Origin: Streptococcus sp. 29887
Lineage (GTDB): Bacteria > Bacillota > Bacilli > Lactobacillales > Streptococcaceae
DNA: 64,000 nt
Direction: 5' to 3'
Assembly: GCF_032595075.1 (NCBI RefSeq)
Contig: NZ_CP118735.1
Location: 1,516,001-1,580,000, forward strand
Positions 1-10,345 of this stretch are shown piece by piece. Every line of letters starts with the position of its first letter. Positions within the stretch are counted from its first letter, which is position 1. The notes below the pieces were generated by a model. The model was given only the letters and a program-made list of their open reading frames with translations, made no database searches and was not told the origin of the DNA. Made by a program: the position numbers and the translations under genes.

Positions 1-304
1 CAAGCTTTACTTGGCACTGCTAGGTTGCCAGCAACAAGACTACACAGGGGTTCATGACCTGCTCGACAGGAAGGAAGCCTTGATTTCTCGCTATTCTAAC
101 CCGAGAGATAAGGGCATGATTTATTACCTGATGGCAAAATTAAAGAATGAAATGAATGACAACCCATCATTAAAGGAAGAATTTACTCATAAATTAGATA
201 AAGACTTCAGCCACTACTACCACATCGCCAAACAATTTCTGAACCCTTATCGCGACCGTTTGCTTCTGGAAGATTTGGAGAATTTCATGAAAGCAACTAA
301 ATAA
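1..304 (+). CDS. C-terminal part of an unidentified helical protein (5' truncated)
   Basis: The reading frame is open from the window edge (in frame from base 2) to a TAA at 302-304, so the gene begins upstream. About 100 residues are visible. They are rich in Leu, Lys, Tyr and Asp and look all-helical, like the C-terminal repeat half of Rgg/XRE-type streptococcal regulators. No DNA-binding domain is in view, so that identity is a guess. It converges on hutG across a shared terminator. A regulator next to the hut cluster would be plausible, but nothing here shows it. Confidence 0.5.
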   Translation, partial: KLYLALLGCQQQDYTGVHDLLDRKEALISRYSNPRDKGMIYYLMAKLKNEMNDNPSLKEEFTHKLDKDFSHYYHIAKQFLNPYRDRLLLEDLENFMKATK

Positions 305-326
305 GCTCAACTACAATCATACAACC

Positions 327-365
327 AAAAAGGAAGGACCTATTCACTGATAGTCCTTCCTTTTT
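327..365. terminator. Bidirectional rho-independent terminator
   Basis: A 13-bp perfect stem (AAAAAGGAAGGAC with GTCCTTCCTTTTT) around a 13-nt loop is flanked by A and T runs on both sides. It therefore ends both the plus-strand gene at 304 and the minus-strand hutG at 387. Confidence 0.9.
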
Positions 366-386
366 CTAGTTATCGTAGGAAAAGTT

Positions 387-1382
387 TTATTTTCTGTCGT
401 GTGTTTGCACCAAAATCCGTGTCAGATAGAAGATAAGCGTTGCAGCTAAGTTAGCCGTATGGTTGTCTATATCGTGGGGCGGTGAGGTTTCCACAATATC
501 AATACCAACAATTTTATCACTAGCCGCCAGATATTGTAAGAGTAGGACGGCTAGGTTTGGATCGATCCCAAGAGATTGAATGGCACTAACACCTGGTGCA
601 GCTCCAACTGCAAAACAATCCATATCAATGGTCAGGTGGATAGACTGCTGACCTTGGATAAATTCATCTAAGTAAGCGCATATTTTTTCATAGCCCATTA
701 CATAGAGATTTTGTCCTGTTAAAAAGGAAATAGCTTCTGATTTGGCAACAAAGTCAAAGAGAAAAAGATTGGTATTATGTTCTTGGATCCCTAAGGCTAA
801 GTAAGGAAATTCATAGCCCCTCGCCTTACAGTCATCGTAAATCTGCCGAAAACCAGTACCAGAATTTGGACCAGTCTGGTCATAAGGGCGAAGATCAAAA
901 TGTGCATCGAAGTTGATAACAGCGACAGGTTCTTCCTGTTCCAAGCCAGCCTGTAATCCCTTGTAGTGCCCATAGGCTGTTTCGTGGCCTCCACCCAGGA
1001 CAATCGGAAAGAGATTTAACTCCAGCATGCGCTGAACCGCTGCAGCCAAACTGTCCTGCAATTGAGCCAAGCTACAATTGGGACCATCTATATCCCCTAC
1101 ATCGTAAATCTTGACTTCTTTGCCCAGATGCCAGGGAAGTTTAGCCAATTGGGTTCGGATACTGCTAGCCCCCTCTACTGCTCCAACACGTCCATGATTG
1201 ATATAGACACCCTTGTCGCTCTTAAAACCAATAATCCCAAAATGCTTTCCATCAAAGCGTTTCAGCGTCTGGTCATTAAGATCGATAAATTCCATCACCA
1301 TGCCCCATTTGGCAGTATAGAGATCATCATCAAACCCTCTTTGATAATAGGGATAGGTCATTGGATAATAGTTACTTAGCAT
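387..1382 (-). CDS. hutG: Formimidoylglutamase HutG
   Basis: Hydrolyses N-formimidoyl-L-glutamate to glutamate and formamide, a late step of histidine degradation in the cytoplasm. It is a 331-aa member of the arginase/agmatinase (ureohydrolase) family. The manganese-binding motifs are visible: GGGHE near residue 133, NFDAHFD near 159-163 and DMDCF near 253. The ATG at 1382 has a good site, AGGAGAAAACATG. It is the last gene of the minus-strand hut cluster and follows a hairpin after hutH. The cluster also encodes the alternative folate route (FtcD/FchA), so formimidoylglutamate has two possible fates here. That overlap is known in other streptococci; which route dominates cannot be read from sequence. 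Confidence 0.93.
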   Translation of the reverse strand: MLSNYYPMTYPYYQRGFDDDLYTAKWGMVMEFIDLNDQTLKRFDGKHFGIIGFKSDKGVYINHGRVGAVEGASSIRTQLAKLPWHLGKEVKIYDVGDIDGPNCSLAQLQDSLAAAVQRMLELNLFPIVLGGGHETAYGHYKGLQAGLEQEEPVAVINFDAHFDLRPYDQTGPNSGTGFRQIYDDCKARGYEFPYLALGIQEHNTNLFLFDFVAKSEAISFLTGQNLYVMGYEKICAYLDEFIQGQQSIHLTIDMDCFAVGAAPGVSAIQSLGIDPNLAVLLLQYLAASDKIVGIDIVETSPPHDIDNHTANLAATLIFYLTRILVQTHDRK

Positions 1383-1423
1383 GTTTTCTCCTAGTTATCG
1401 TCTTCATCATCAAACTCTGACAG

Positions 1424-1459
1424 AATAGGAGGTCTTGTTCCTTGATAAGACCTCCTATT
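1424..1459. other. Perfect 13-bp inverted repeat between hutH and hutG
   Basis: AATAGGAGGTCTT and AAGACCTCCTATT flank a 10-nt loop. No clear T-run follows on the minus strand, so as a terminator it would be weak. It may be an mRNA processing or stability hairpin that separates hutH from hutG. Confidence 0.6.
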
Positions 1460-1506
1460 TAGTATATCTATCTAACTGCTTCCTGTCAAATTCTGTTCAG
1501 GCAGGC

Positions 1507-3051
1507 TTATTCATACTGGATCGTCAGCGAAACCACTTCTTCTACGGCAGCCAAGAATTCTGGACTTTCAATCACAAGCGAGGCTTTATTGAGCTCGTCG
1601 TAGATTTCAATGTCTTTGTCATTTTCGATGAAATCAACCTGCTGTCTAAAGACTGTATAGGCTGGTTTGGTTCCCTTACCAAGTTTGGCACTATTTTCTT
1701 TCAAATCCAGAGCTTGACAAGCAGCCATGATTTCTGTTGCAAGGACACGGCGTGCATTTTTCAGTATTTCTCCTGCCTTACGAGCTGCAATTGTTCCCAT
1801 GCTGACAAAGTCTTCTTGGTTTTCACAAGATGGAATGGAATCCACACTAGCTGGATGAGAGAGGACCTTGTTCTCGGATACTAGGGCTGCACAGGCATAT
1901 TGGGTAATCATAAAGCCTGAATTGCAACCAGGGTGTTTAACCAAGAAGGACGGCAATTTGCTGAGCTGACTATTGACCAGACGTTCAACACGGCGTTCAG
2001 ACACATTGCCGATTTCTGCAATCGCGATACCCAACAAATCAAATGGCTGAGCCATGGGTTCTCCGTGGAAATTCCCTCCTGAAATAACGTGGCCATTCTT
2101 ACAAATGATTGGATTGTCCGTAACAGAGTTGATTTCGATTTCTACTTTTTCTTTGACATAGGCTATCGAATCCTTGCTCGCTCCATGAATTTGCGGGATA
2201 CAACGTAAAGTATATGGATCTTGTACGCGCTGGATAGTAGCCACTGTTGTATTGCCACTGTCTTCTAAGAGATGACGAATATTTCTTGCCGTTGCAAGTT
2301 GGCCACTTTGAGGACGGATAAGATGCAATTCTTCTTCAAATGGACTGGTAATACCATTATGAACTTCCAGTGACAATGCTCCAGCAATATCTGACAATTT
2401 CAAAAGCTGGATGGCATCGTAGGTCACTAGAGCACCGATAGCCGTCAAGACCGTTGTGCCGTTAATTAGGGCCAAGCCCTCTTTTGCTGCTAGGTGAATA
2501 ATATCAATACCTGCTTGCTCCATCGCTTCCTTACCTGAAAGCAATTGCCCCTTGTAATAGGCTTTCCCCAAACCTAACATAGGTAAAACCATATGAGAAA
2601 GCGGAGCAAGGTCACCTGATGCACCCAAGGAGCCTTTTTCAGGAATAAATGGATGAACCCCCTTATTCAACATCTCCAGCAATTTTTCAACGGTTTCAAG
2701 GCGAATACCTGAATACCCTTTGACCAGAGAATTGATCCGAATTAACATAATAGCCCGAACCACATCCTCTGGTAAGGGATTGCCAAAACCGCTAGAATGG
2801 GTGCGAATCAAATTTTCTTGCAACTGAATAGTATCTTCAGTAGGGATACTAACATTACAAAGGGAACCAAAACCAGTGGTCACCCCATAGACAACCCGCT
2901 TTTCCCTGACAATATCATCTACAATTTTACGCGAAGCCAAGACATCTTCCTTAGCCTCTTCTGAAATCAAGCACTGCTGACCATCTCTAGCAACAGCTAC
3001 AACATCTTCTAAAGTCAAACTTTTTCCATCTAATACAAGTGGTTTTGTCAT
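1507..3051 (-). CDS. hutH: Histidine ammonia-lyase HutH
   Basis: First enzyme of histidine degradation: removes ammonia from L-histidine to give urocanate. With the ATG at 3051 the protein is 514 aa, the usual size. The Ala-Ser-Gly triplet that forms the MIO cofactor is at residues 144-146 (GSLGASGDLAP). The start was chosen because AAGGA lies 8 nt upstream. An ATG three codons further up would sit directly on the purine stretch, and longer in-frame extensions have no ribosome site and run toward the permease gene. It lies 34 nt after the permease gene and is followed by a hairpin and hutG. Confidence 0.95.
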   Translation of the reverse strand: MTKPLVLDGKSLTLEDVVAVARDGQQCLISEEAKEDVLASRKIVDDIVREKRVVYGVTTGFGSLCNVSIPTEDTIQLQENLIRTHSSGFGNPLPEDVVRAIMLIRINSLVKGYSGIRLETVEKLLEMLNKGVHPFIPEKGSLGASGDLAPLSHMVLPMLGLGKAYYKGQLLSGKEAMEQAGIDIIHLAAKEGLALINGTTVLTAIGALVTYDAIQLLKLSDIAGALSLEVHNGITSPFEEELHLIRPQSGQLATARNIRHLLEDSGNTTVATIQRVQDPYTLRCIPQIHGASKDSIAYVKEKVEIEINSVTDNPIICKNGHVISGGNFHGEPMAQPFDLLGIAIAEIGNVSERRVERLVNSQLSKLPSFLVKHPGCNSGFMITQYACAALVSENKVLSHPASVDSIPSCENQEDFVSMGTIAARKAGEILKNARRVLATEIMAACQALDLKENSAKLGKGTKPAYTVFRQQVDFIENDKDIEIYDELNKASLVIESPEFLAAVEEVVSLTIQYE

Positions 3052-3085
3052 AACTTTCATCCTTTCGTTTTTCAGGAGTGTTCCA

Positions 3086-4399
3086 TTACACTTTCTTTCG
3101 TCCATGCATGAAGAAATATATCGCACTAGAAATCAGTAAACCGATAGCTCCATATACAAAGTTCATTGGGTTATCTCCCCAAATCATAATCAAACTAATA
3201 ACTACTGCAATAGTTGGAATGACTGGTCCAAATGGCAGACGGAAAACTACCTGTGCATTCGGCTCATCTTTGCGTAATTTATTGACAGCCAGTGCTGTTG
3301 GGATGTATTGGAAGAAACGGAAGACTACACTGAGGGTAGCAAGAATTTCAAATGAACCTGATAATAATAGTATAACAGCAATGACACAAGAAATAATAAT
3401 GGCTACAACTGGCGCATCCTTACTATTTTTACGAGCAATGACTGCTGGTAAGAGTCCTTCTTCTGCAATGGCAGCACCAAAACGTGGCACCATGATGGAT
3501 TCACCCATGTTCAGACCAGTGATGGAAATGAGAGCCCCAATAGATACCAACCAGTAGCCAGCAGGACCAATCATCTTCACAAGAGCATCTTGTACAGGAG
3601 CCTTTGTATCCATTATACCAGAACCTAGCATGGCAATGGTACCCCCAATAATAAGCATATACAAAATAGAAACAATACTAATAGAACCTAATATAGCTCG
3701 AGGAACATTTTTTTCTGGATTTCGCATCTCACCAGCAACGATAGAGAGGGTTTCAAAACCGATAAAGCCATAGAAAATATAGATGGCTGTACCAGAAATT
3801 GCTCCCAGCAAGGTTTGTCCTTCAGATAATTGTACAAAAGGACTAAAGTTTGATAGACCTTTAGGAATAAAGATGATGGCACAAAGGGAGAAGAGAATAA
3901 TCGGAATTAACTTGGCAATGGTTGCCGTAATGGTAAAGACTTTGGAGGTTCTCAAACCGGCAATGTTCATCAAGGACAAGAGAATGACCAAGCCGATACT
4001 AAGTGGAATGTTCATTCCCTCAAAGGCTGGGAAGGTGATGATGAACATCTTAGCAAAACCTGCTGCCATCGCAGCCCAGGCGAACATGGTTACCATCCAG
4101 CCTAAGATGCCGACATTAAAACCAATAAAATCACCGAAAGCACGTTTAGAATATTGGAAGGCACCGCCATTTTTTCCAAAGTAACCTGCCACCTCAGCAA
4201 AACAGACCGCCAACATGATAGTCAGGATAGCTGTTCCTAGCATAACAGCGATGGAAGCTGGACCAAGGTCCCTATAAATATTTTGCGGTAAGAGAAAGAT
4301 ACCAGACCCAATAACAGCGTTGATACCGTATAAGGTCGCTCCTGTCAGGGAGAATTTTGCACTCTCCTGCGTCGATAACTGTGTCTGTTTGTTTTCCAT
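3086..4399 (-). CDS. APC-family amino acid permease, probably histidine/urocanate uptake
   Basis: A 437-aa polytopic membrane protein with about 12 hydrophobic segments. It carries the APC-superfamily N-terminal signature near residues 23-35 (YGINAVIGSGIFLLP). It belongs to the same minus-strand run as hutD and hutH, with gaps of a few tens of bases, so import of histidine or a related intermediate is the natural role. Substrate is inferred from context only. Similar APC permeases carry other amino acids. Confidence 0.85.
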   Translation of the reverse strand: MENKQTQLSTQESAKFSLTGATLYGINAVIGSGIFLLPQNIYRDLGPASIAVMLGTAILTIMLAVCFAEVAGYFGKNGGAFQYSKRAFGDFIGFNVGILGWMVTMFAWAAMAAGFAKMFIITFPAFEGMNIPLSIGLVILLSLMNIAGLRTSKVFTITATIAKLIPIILFSLCAIIFIPKGLSNFSPFVQLSEGQTLLGAISGTAIYIFYGFIGFETLSIVAGEMRNPEKNVPRAILGSISIVSILYMLIIGGTIAMLGSGIMDTKAPVQDALVKMIGPAGYWLVSIGALISITGLNMGESIMVPRFGAAIAEEGLLPAVIARKNSKDAPVVAIIISCVIAVILLLSGSFEILATLSVVFRFFQYIPTALAVNKLRKDEPNAQVVFRLPFGPVIPTIAVVISLIMIWGDNPMNFVYGAIGLLISSAIYFFMHGRKKV

Positions 4400-4422
4400 G
4401 ATATGATCTCCTAAATCTTCTT

Positions 4423-5034
4423 CTAGATCATGTTTCTACTTAGGTCAGTTGACCTAAGTCTAGCAATAAGCGCCTTAGGCTTTTGGCAAGCTTGACAAGC
4501 AGTTAGATGAAGGTGCAGAGGAGGCAACTCATTGGTCTCAACCACCAGCAATTCCTTTGCTGCTAGATGACCACTTCCCCACCCTTCTATATGGAAATCC
4601 AAATTGACTAAGGCATAAATAAATTGAAAATCATCCCCACACTCTACTCCCCACTTGTTCTCATCCATCACCTGTAAATCAGCTTGAATACTATCGTCAA
4701 ATATAATATTAAAATCCTGTGCTTTTCCTACGCATTGGATGGATTGTTCCCCCTCAAACCGATGGATGTGATAAGGAGCCAGAGTTACTTGTTCACCACT
4801 ATTCATATCCTGCAAGACAATGGTTTGGTCTAAACTTAATAGAATACGGTGATAAGAAGCTAGCGAGGTAAAGGTAGATTGTTCCGTGTCCATACTTGCT
4901 GTGGACAATCGAAATTGAAAATTTCTTTCATCATAGGAAGACTGCGTAGGAAAAAGATAGAGTTGAGTGGTTCGTCCACCTGACCAAGTTGTTTCTTGGT
5001 AATCACTTGTTTTATACTGTTCAACTCTAATCAT
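4423..5034 (-). CDS. hutD: HutD family protein
   Basis: A 203-aa cupin-like protein of the HutD/Ves family. The hallmark WSGG with following R-T-T-Q is at residues 13-20, and the family is known from hut operons. Its biochemical role is not settled; binding of formylglutamate or regulation of histidine use has been proposed. The ATG at 5034 follows GAGAGGTGG by 7 nt. A longer frame back to 5097 would overlap fhs by 50 nt and is not needed. The gene sits between fhs (13-nt gap) and the permease. Confidence 0.85.
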   Translation of the reverse strand: MIRVEQYKTSDYQETTWSGGRTTQLYLFPTQSSYDERNFQFRLSTASMDTEQSTFTSLASYHRILLSLDQTIVLQDMNSGEQVTLAPYHIHRFEGEQSIQCVGKAQDFNIIFDDSIQADLQVMDENKWGVECGDDFQFIYALVNLDFHIEGWGSGHLAAKELLVVETNELPPLHLHLTACQACQKPKALIARLRSTDLSRNMI

Positions 5035-5047
5035 CCTTCCACCTCTC

Positions 5048-6721
5048 TTAGAAAAGACCTGTGATATTGCCCTGGTTGTCAATATCAATTTTTTCACTAG
5101 CAGGGACCTTTGGCAAACCTGGCATGGTCATAATATTGCCCGTCAAGGCGACGATAAAGCCAGCACCTGCTGAAACTTTGACATTGCTAATAGTCACTGT
5201 AAAGTCTGTCGGAGCTCCTAGTAGATTAGGGTTATCTGAGAAGGAATACTGAGTCTTGGCCATACAGATTGGATAGGAACCAAAACCTAGTCTTTCTAGT
5301 TCCGCTATTTCTTTTTTAGCAACTGCTGAAAGTTTTACCCCTTGACCACCATAAACTTTTGTCACAATTTTATGTAATTTGGTTTCAATACTGTCTTCTA
5401 CATCATAGACAAATTGGAAATGATTTTCTTCTTGAGCAAGTTGGACAACTTTCTCTGCAAGTTGACGACCTCCTTGACCTCCATGCGCCCAAACATCAGA
5501 CAGTACTACATCAACACCACGTTTGGCACAAGCAGTCGAAACTGCCTCTAATTCTGCCTCTGTATCTAGTGGGAATTTATTGATGGCAACAACCGCAGGT
5601 AAACCATAGACTTCCTGTATATTCTCCAGATGTTTTTCAAGGTTTGGTAAACCTGCAAGCACTGCTTCTACATTTTCTTGAGCCAGATCAGACTTGGCAA
5701 CTCCACCATGCATTTTAAGGGCTCGGATGGTCGCTACGAGTACGACTGCAGAAGGTCGTAAACCGCTTAGACGACACTTGATGTCAATGAATTTTTCAGC
5801 CCCTAAATCCGCCCCAAAACCAGCTTCTGTCACCACATAATCTGCATATTTCAAGGCAAGTTTGGTCGCTAGGACACTGTTACAGCCATGAGCAATATTG
5901 GCAAATGGACCTCCGTGAATAAGGGCTGGAGAGTGTTCAAGGGTTTGAACAAGGTTCGGATGAATGGCATCTTTCAAGAGTGCTGCCATTGCCCCAGCTG
6001 CCTTAAGGTCCCCAGCTGTAACTGGTTGCCCTTGGAAATTATATCCGATAATGATTTTTTCCAGTCGTGCCTTCAAATCAGCTATATTTTCAGAGAGGCA
6101 TAAAATGGCCATAATCTCTGATGCAACGGTAATATCGTAGCCATCTTCCCTAGGTACTCCATTTACCTTTCCATGAAGACCGTCAACAATATGGCGAAGC
6201 TGGCGGTCATTCATATCAACTACTCGCTTCCAGGTAATTCGACGGCTATCAATTCCCAAGGTATTCCCGTGGTGAATATGATTATCAATCAAGGCTGCGA
6301 GTAGGTTATTGGCTACACCGATGGCATGAAAATCTCCAGTAAAATGCAAGTTAATATCTTCCATTGGAACAACTTGGGCATAGCCACCACCTGCTGCACC
6401 ACCTTTAACCCCAAAGACAGGTCCCAGAGAAGGTTCACGTAGGGCGATAATAGCCTTTTTACCAATAGCAGTCAAGGCATCGACCAAACCGACGGAAGTT
6501 GTTGTTTTTCCTTCCCCTGCTGGAGTTGGGGAAATAGCTGTTACCAAAATCAATTTCCCATCTGGTTGATCTTTCAAGGCTTCTAACTGACGACTGTCAA
6601 TTTTGGCCTTGTATCTACCATATAAGGATAAACTTTCTTCTGGAATACCTAAACGGTCTGCTACCTGTCCAATGGGTTCCATTTGGACGGAATTCGCAAT
6701 GTCAATATCTGATAAAACCAT
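5048..6721 (-). CDS. fhs: Formate-tetrahydrofolate ligase
   Basis: Interconverts formate + THF + ATP with 10-formyl-THF + ADP + Pi. At 557 aa it is full length, and the P-loop [10 protein letters not shown] is at residues 66-75. Inside a hut cluster the enzyme probably runs in reverse. The formimino carbon enters as 5-formimino-THF (FtcD), becomes 5,10-methenyl-THF (FchA), then 10-formyl-THF, and Fhs can release formate with ATP synthesis. That direction is inference from the neighbours. The ATG at 6721 has an AAAGGAGGT site. It lies 11 nt after fchA. Confidence 0.95.
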   Translation of the reverse strand: MVLSDIDIANSVQMEPIGQVADRLGIPEESLSLYGRYKAKIDSRQLEALKDQPDGKLILVTAISPTPAGEGKTTTSVGLVDALTAIGKKAIIALREPSLGPVFGVKGGAAGGGYAQVVPMEDINLHFTGDFHAIGVANNLLAALIDNHIHHGNTLGIDSRRITWKRVVDMNDRQLRHIVDGLHGKVNGVPREDGYDITVASEIMAILCLSENIADLKARLEKIIIGYNFQGQPVTAGDLKAAGAMAALLKDAIHPNLVQTLEHSPALIHGGPFANIAHGCNSVLATKLALKYADYVVTEAGFGADLGAEKFIDIKCRLSGLRPSAVVLVATIRALKMHGGVAKSDLAQENVEAVLAGLPNLEKHLENIQEVYGLPAVVAINKFPLDTEAELEAVSTACAKRGVDVVLSDVWAHGGQGGRQLAEKVVQLAQEENHFQFVYDVEDSIETKLHKIVTKVYGGQGVKLSAVAKKEIAELERLGFGSYPICMAKTQYSFSDNPNLLGAPTDFTVTISNVKVSAGAGFIVALTGNIMTMPGLPKVPASEKIDIDNQGNITGLF

Positions 6722-6732
6722 AGCTACCTCCT

Positions 6733-7359
6733 TTAAACTATGCGGAGAATGTCTTCATATACCTGGTCTGCTAGGCTAGAACCAGCTTCCAAAATAGTCT
6801 GGCCTTGTTGGCGATAGGTTGCAACAAATTCCTCATCCTTGATACCAGATAGATTGATGAGAACATTGAGCCAGGCCCCCTGCAAACCTGCCTTGAGCGA
6901 GAGGGCTGCCACCCCCAAATCACTTGCTGCATTGGTATTGGACTTGCCGACTGCCTCTGCTGTTACCTGAAGTGCCTGCAACATCGTTTCCATCATGCCA
7001 AACGGAGAGAGCGTTGCTGCCTTCAAGGCTGCCTGCATAGCCCGCCTGCGCGCTTCTTTATCTTCCTCTGTTTCCTTAGGCATATCAAAGACAGCTGAAA
7101 CTTGATTAAATGCCTCTGTGTCTTCGTCTATTGCCCGCAATAAACGCTCTTGCAAGTCACCAGCTACGTTATGAATGTCTTCAATAGCAGCCTGATAGTC
7201 AGCATACTTTTTCTTCCCAAGAGTCAACTCGCACACCATTTTTGTCAATGAAATACCATTGACAGCCGAGAGAGCTGCTGCTGAGCCTCCACCTGGTGCT
7301 GGGGCATCTGAACCCAGTAATTGAGCAAATTCTGTAAGGGTTAAATCAACTAATGCCAT
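6733..7359 (-). CDS. fchA: Formimidoyltetrahydrofolate cyclodeaminase
   Basis: Converts 5-formimidoyl-THF to 5,10-methenyl-THF and ammonia. It is a 208-aa all-helical protein with the family's N-terminal glycine-rich signature [11 protein letters not shown] at residues 20-30. In animals this activity is fused to the formiminotransferase; here the two are separate adjacent genes, 12 nt apart (ftcD first). The gene is part of the one-carbon branch of the hut cluster. Confidence 0.93.
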   Translation of the reverse strand: MALVDLTLTEFAQLLGSDAPAPGGGSAAALSAVNGISLTKMVCELTLGKKKYADYQAAIEDIHNVAGDLQERLLRAIDEDTEAFNQVSAVFDMPKETEEDKEARRRAMQAALKAATLSPFGMMETMLQALQVTAEAVGKSNTNAASDLGVAALSLKAGLQGAWLNVLINLSGIKDEEFVATYRQQGQTILEAGSSLADQVYEDILRIV

Positions 7360-7371
7360 CGGTCATACTCC

Positions 7372-8271
7372 TTATCCCAACAAATGATTTTCTAGTACCT
7401 GCTTGCTGTAATCAAACTCTTCCAATTGCAAGTAGTATTCTGCCACATCAACCAAGGCTTTTGCAGGTGCCAATCCAACAATTTCAGAACCAATAATCGA
7501 CACACCATATCTCTTAGCCTCAAAACGAATGGTTTCAAAGGTACGATAAAGTGAGCATTTTTCCAAGTTCACCATGTTCATTGAAACCTGGGCGATATTT
7601 CTTCCTTCCAACATGACACCGATAGCTTTACAATACTTGTAGCCACCACCAGAACCACGGATAATTTTGGCAATCTTATTGGCAATTTCTAGATTGTCTG
7701 TATCCAAATTGACATTATAGGCAACTAGAGGCATCCGAGCACCTACTGCCGTAACACCTGCTGTTGGATGAATTTTTCTTTCACCGAAATCAGGCGCCCA
7801 GTCTTCTTCCAATAATTTCTCAGGCATTCCTTCAAACTGACCCTTACGGACCTTAGCTAGATTTTGTCTTTCTGGTCTACTTGCTGCTTCTTCATAGAGG
7901 AAGACTGGGATAGCCAATTCTTTATTGATACGCTCAGCCACTTTTTTAGCTAGTTGGACGCACTCCTCCATGCTGATATCTTTTACAGGGACAAATGGAA
8001 GTACATCCGTCGCTCCCATCCTTGGATGTTCACCTGTATGCTTGGTCATATCAATTTTCTCACTAGCATATTTGACCAGTTGAAAAGCTCCTTCCTGAAT
8101 ACTTTCCTCATCCCCCACCAAAGTAAACACACTGCGGTTATGGCTTTGGTCCGAAGAATAATCTAGCAGGGTCACACCAGGGACACTCTTAGCAGTTGCT
8201 ACCAAGCCATCGATGATTTCCTGGTTACGTCCCTCTGAAAAATTTGGAATACATTCTACAAGTTTTGCCAT
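7372..8271 (-). CDS. ftcD: Glutamate formimidoyltransferase
   Basis: Moves the formimino group from N-formimidoylglutamate to tetrahydrofolate, giving glutamate. At 299 aa it matches the stand-alone bacterial enzyme. It begins with the family's MAKLVECIPNFSEGRN and carries HPRMGATDVLPFVP near residues 82-95. It lies between hutU and fchA in the same direction and supplies the substrate for FchA. Confidence 0.94.
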   Translation of the reverse strand: MAKLVECIPNFSEGRNQEIIDGLVATAKSVPGVTLLDYSSDQSHNRSVFTLVGDEESIQEGAFQLVKYASEKIDMTKHTGEHPRMGATDVLPFVPVKDISMEECVQLAKKVAERINKELAIPVFLYEEAASRPERQNLAKVRKGQFEGMPEKLLEEDWAPDFGERKIHPTAGVTAVGARMPLVAYNVNLDTDNLEIANKIAKIIRGSGGGYKYCKAIGVMLEGRNIAQVSMNMVNLEKCSLYRTFETIRFEAKRYGVSIIGSEIVGLAPAKALVDVAEYYLQLEEFDYSKQVLENHLLG

Positions 8272-8311
8272 TTGAAAACCTCTTTCTTATTATGATTGTT
8301 TAGCCGATTAC

Positions 8312-10345
8312 TTATTTTTCAAACAATTTAGCAACAGAAGACTGAATTAAGTCCTCATCTGCCAAATAAGGAATGGTGATATGGTCTGTACCTTGACGCA
8401 TTTGGTTGTACTCAATAGCCGTTTCAATCGCATGGTCATTACGAGCCCAGTTCCGACGCGCTACACCACCCATGGTATCCCAAGCAATAGCTGATTTGAT
8501 AATCTCATCCACGCGCTCGCTTCCATCCAATACCAGACCAAAACCACCATTGATAGACTTACCAATACCAGTACCGCCACCATTATGGAGGGCCACAAGA
8601 CTCATACCACGCGCCGCATTACCAGCGTAGCACTGAACAGCCATATCGCAAGTCACATTTGAACCATCCTTGATATTGGATGTTTCACGGAATGGGGAAT
8701 CAGTACCTGATACATCGTGATGGTCGCGGCCTAGCATAACAGGCCCAATTTTCCCTTGACGAATGAGCTCATTGAACTTCAGCGCAATATTGACACGACC
8801 CATGCAATCTTGGTACAAAATCCGTGCCTGAGTTCCTACGACCAACTGATTTTTCTCTGCGTCGCGGATCCAGTTGTAATTATCACGATCTTGGTAACGG
8901 CGAGTTGGATCAATCACATCCATAGCAGCCTTGTCTGTAGTAATCAAGTCCTCATGCTTGCCACTCAAACAAACCCAACGGAATGGACCGTAACCATAGT
9001 CAAAGAGCATAGGTCCCATGATATCTTCTACATAAGAAGGCCAGATAAAGCCATCTTTATCATCCAGACCATTCTTAGAAATTTCTTTGATACCTGAGTC
9101 ATAAACTGACTTCATAAAGGCATTACCATAATCGAAGAAATAGGTTCCTCGGTCAGTCAGGGTCTTAATAGCTTGATAATGACGTTCCAGGGTTTTATCC
9201 ACTAGACCAACAAAGCTTTCCTTATCCTCTGCGAGTAAACGAGTACGCTCCTCAAAGCTAATACCGACTGGACAGTAACCTCCATCATAGACATTGTGAC
9301 ATGAGGTTTGGTCAGAGAGAAGATCAACTGGAATATTCTTTTCAACCACATATTCCAGCAAATCTACAATATTTCCATGATAGGCGATTGAGGTAGATTG
9401 GCCTTTCTCTTTCGCAGCCAAGGCCAAGGTCAGAGCTTCTTCTGGACTTTCTGCCAACTGACTAATCCAACCTTGTGAATGGCGGGTTTCAATCCGTGAC
9501 TGGTCTACCTCGGCTACAATAGCAACTGCCTTAGCAATTTCAGCAGCCTTGCCCTGAGCTCCACTCATTCCACCTAAACCAGATGAAATAAAGAGTTTAC
9601 CTGTCAAATCCCCATCATCAGCTACACCCAATTTCAAGCGACCAGCATTGAGAAGTGTATTGAAGGTACCGTGAACAATTCCCTGTGGTCCAATATACAT
9701 CCAGCCACCAGCTGTCATCTGACCATAATTGGTCACTCCCATTTCCTCAGCGATTTCCCAGTCCTTCATGTTGTCGTATTCACCAACCAACAAACCATTG
9801 GTAATAATGACACGCGGTGCCTCTGGTTTGGATTTAAATAGACCTAATGGATGACCTGATTCTACTACCAAGGTCTGTTCTTCTGTCATGACCTCCAGGT
9901 ATTTTTTGATCAAACAATACTGCATCCAGTTGGCACAGACCGAACCTGTTTCCCCATAAGTGACTAACTCGTAAGGATACAAGGCAATTTCAAAACTGAG
10001 GTTGTTATCAATCATGACCTGCATGGCCTTGGCAGCCGTACAATTTCCCTTGTAGTCATCAATCGGCTTGCCATAAATTCTTTCTTTTGGACGCCAGCGA
10101 TAGCCATAAATCCGCCCACGAGTTTTCAATTCTTCCAAGAACTCTGGTATGACTTCCTCATGGTATTTTTTTGGAATATACCGCAGGGCATTTTTTAAGG
10201 CAATCTCCGTCTGAGCCTGTGTTAACCGAAAGCCCCGGTCTGGTGCTCGTCTAATGCCTTCCTCAAAGACTGTCTTTTCAGGCAAGACATCATCTAGCTT
10301 AATGGTCATTGCTGCCGCAATATCTTTTTCTTCAAAATGTGACAT
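8312..10345 (-). CDS. hutU: Urocanate hydratase HutU
   Basis: Converts urocanate to imidazolonepropionate using tightly bound NAD. At 677 aa it is longer than the roughly 555-aa enzyme of Pseudomonas and Bacillus. It belongs to the long form also seen in other streptococci (established from family knowledge). The glycine-rich SSGLGGMSGAQGKA and the Cys-containing SDQTSCHNVYDGGYCPVG are visible. It is the first gene of the minus-strand hut operon, with AAAGGAGGATGACCT before the ATG at 10345. It is divergent from hutI. Confidence 0.95.
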   Translation of the reverse strand: MSHFEEKDIAAAMTIKLDDVLPEKTVFEEGIRRAPDRGFRLTQAQTEIALKNALRYIPKKYHEEVIPEFLEELKTRGRIYGYRWRPKERIYGKPIDDYKGNCTAAKAMQVMIDNNLSFEIALYPYELVTYGETGSVCANWMQYCLIKKYLEVMTEEQTLVVESGHPLGLFKSKPEAPRVIITNGLLVGEYDNMKDWEIAEEMGVTNYGQMTAGGWMYIGPQGIVHGTFNTLLNAGRLKLGVADDGDLTGKLFISSGLGGMSGAQGKAAEIAKAVAIVAEVDQSRIETRHSQGWISQLAESPEEALTLALAAKEKGQSTSIAYHGNIVDLLEYVVEKNIPVDLLSDQTSCHNVYDGGYCPVGISFEERTRLLAEDKESFVGLVDKTLERHYQAIKTLTDRGTYFFDYGNAFMKSVYDSGIKEISKNGLDDKDGFIWPSYVEDIMGPMLFDYGYGPFRWVCLSGKHEDLITTDKAAMDVIDPTRRYQDRDNYNWIRDAEKNQLVVGTQARILYQDCMGRVNIALKFNELIRQGKIGPVMLGRDHHDVSGTDSPFRETSNIKDGSNVTCDMAVQCYAGNAARGMSLVALHNGGGTGIGKSINGGFGLVLDGSERVDEIIKSAIAWDTMGGVARRNWARNDHAIETAIEYNQMRQGTDHITIPYLADEDLIQSSVAKLFEK

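Noticed and set aside
1435..1884. Plus-strand frame of 149 codons over hutH
   Set aside because: It is antisense to the conserved hutH coding frame, has no ribosome site and its product looks like no family.
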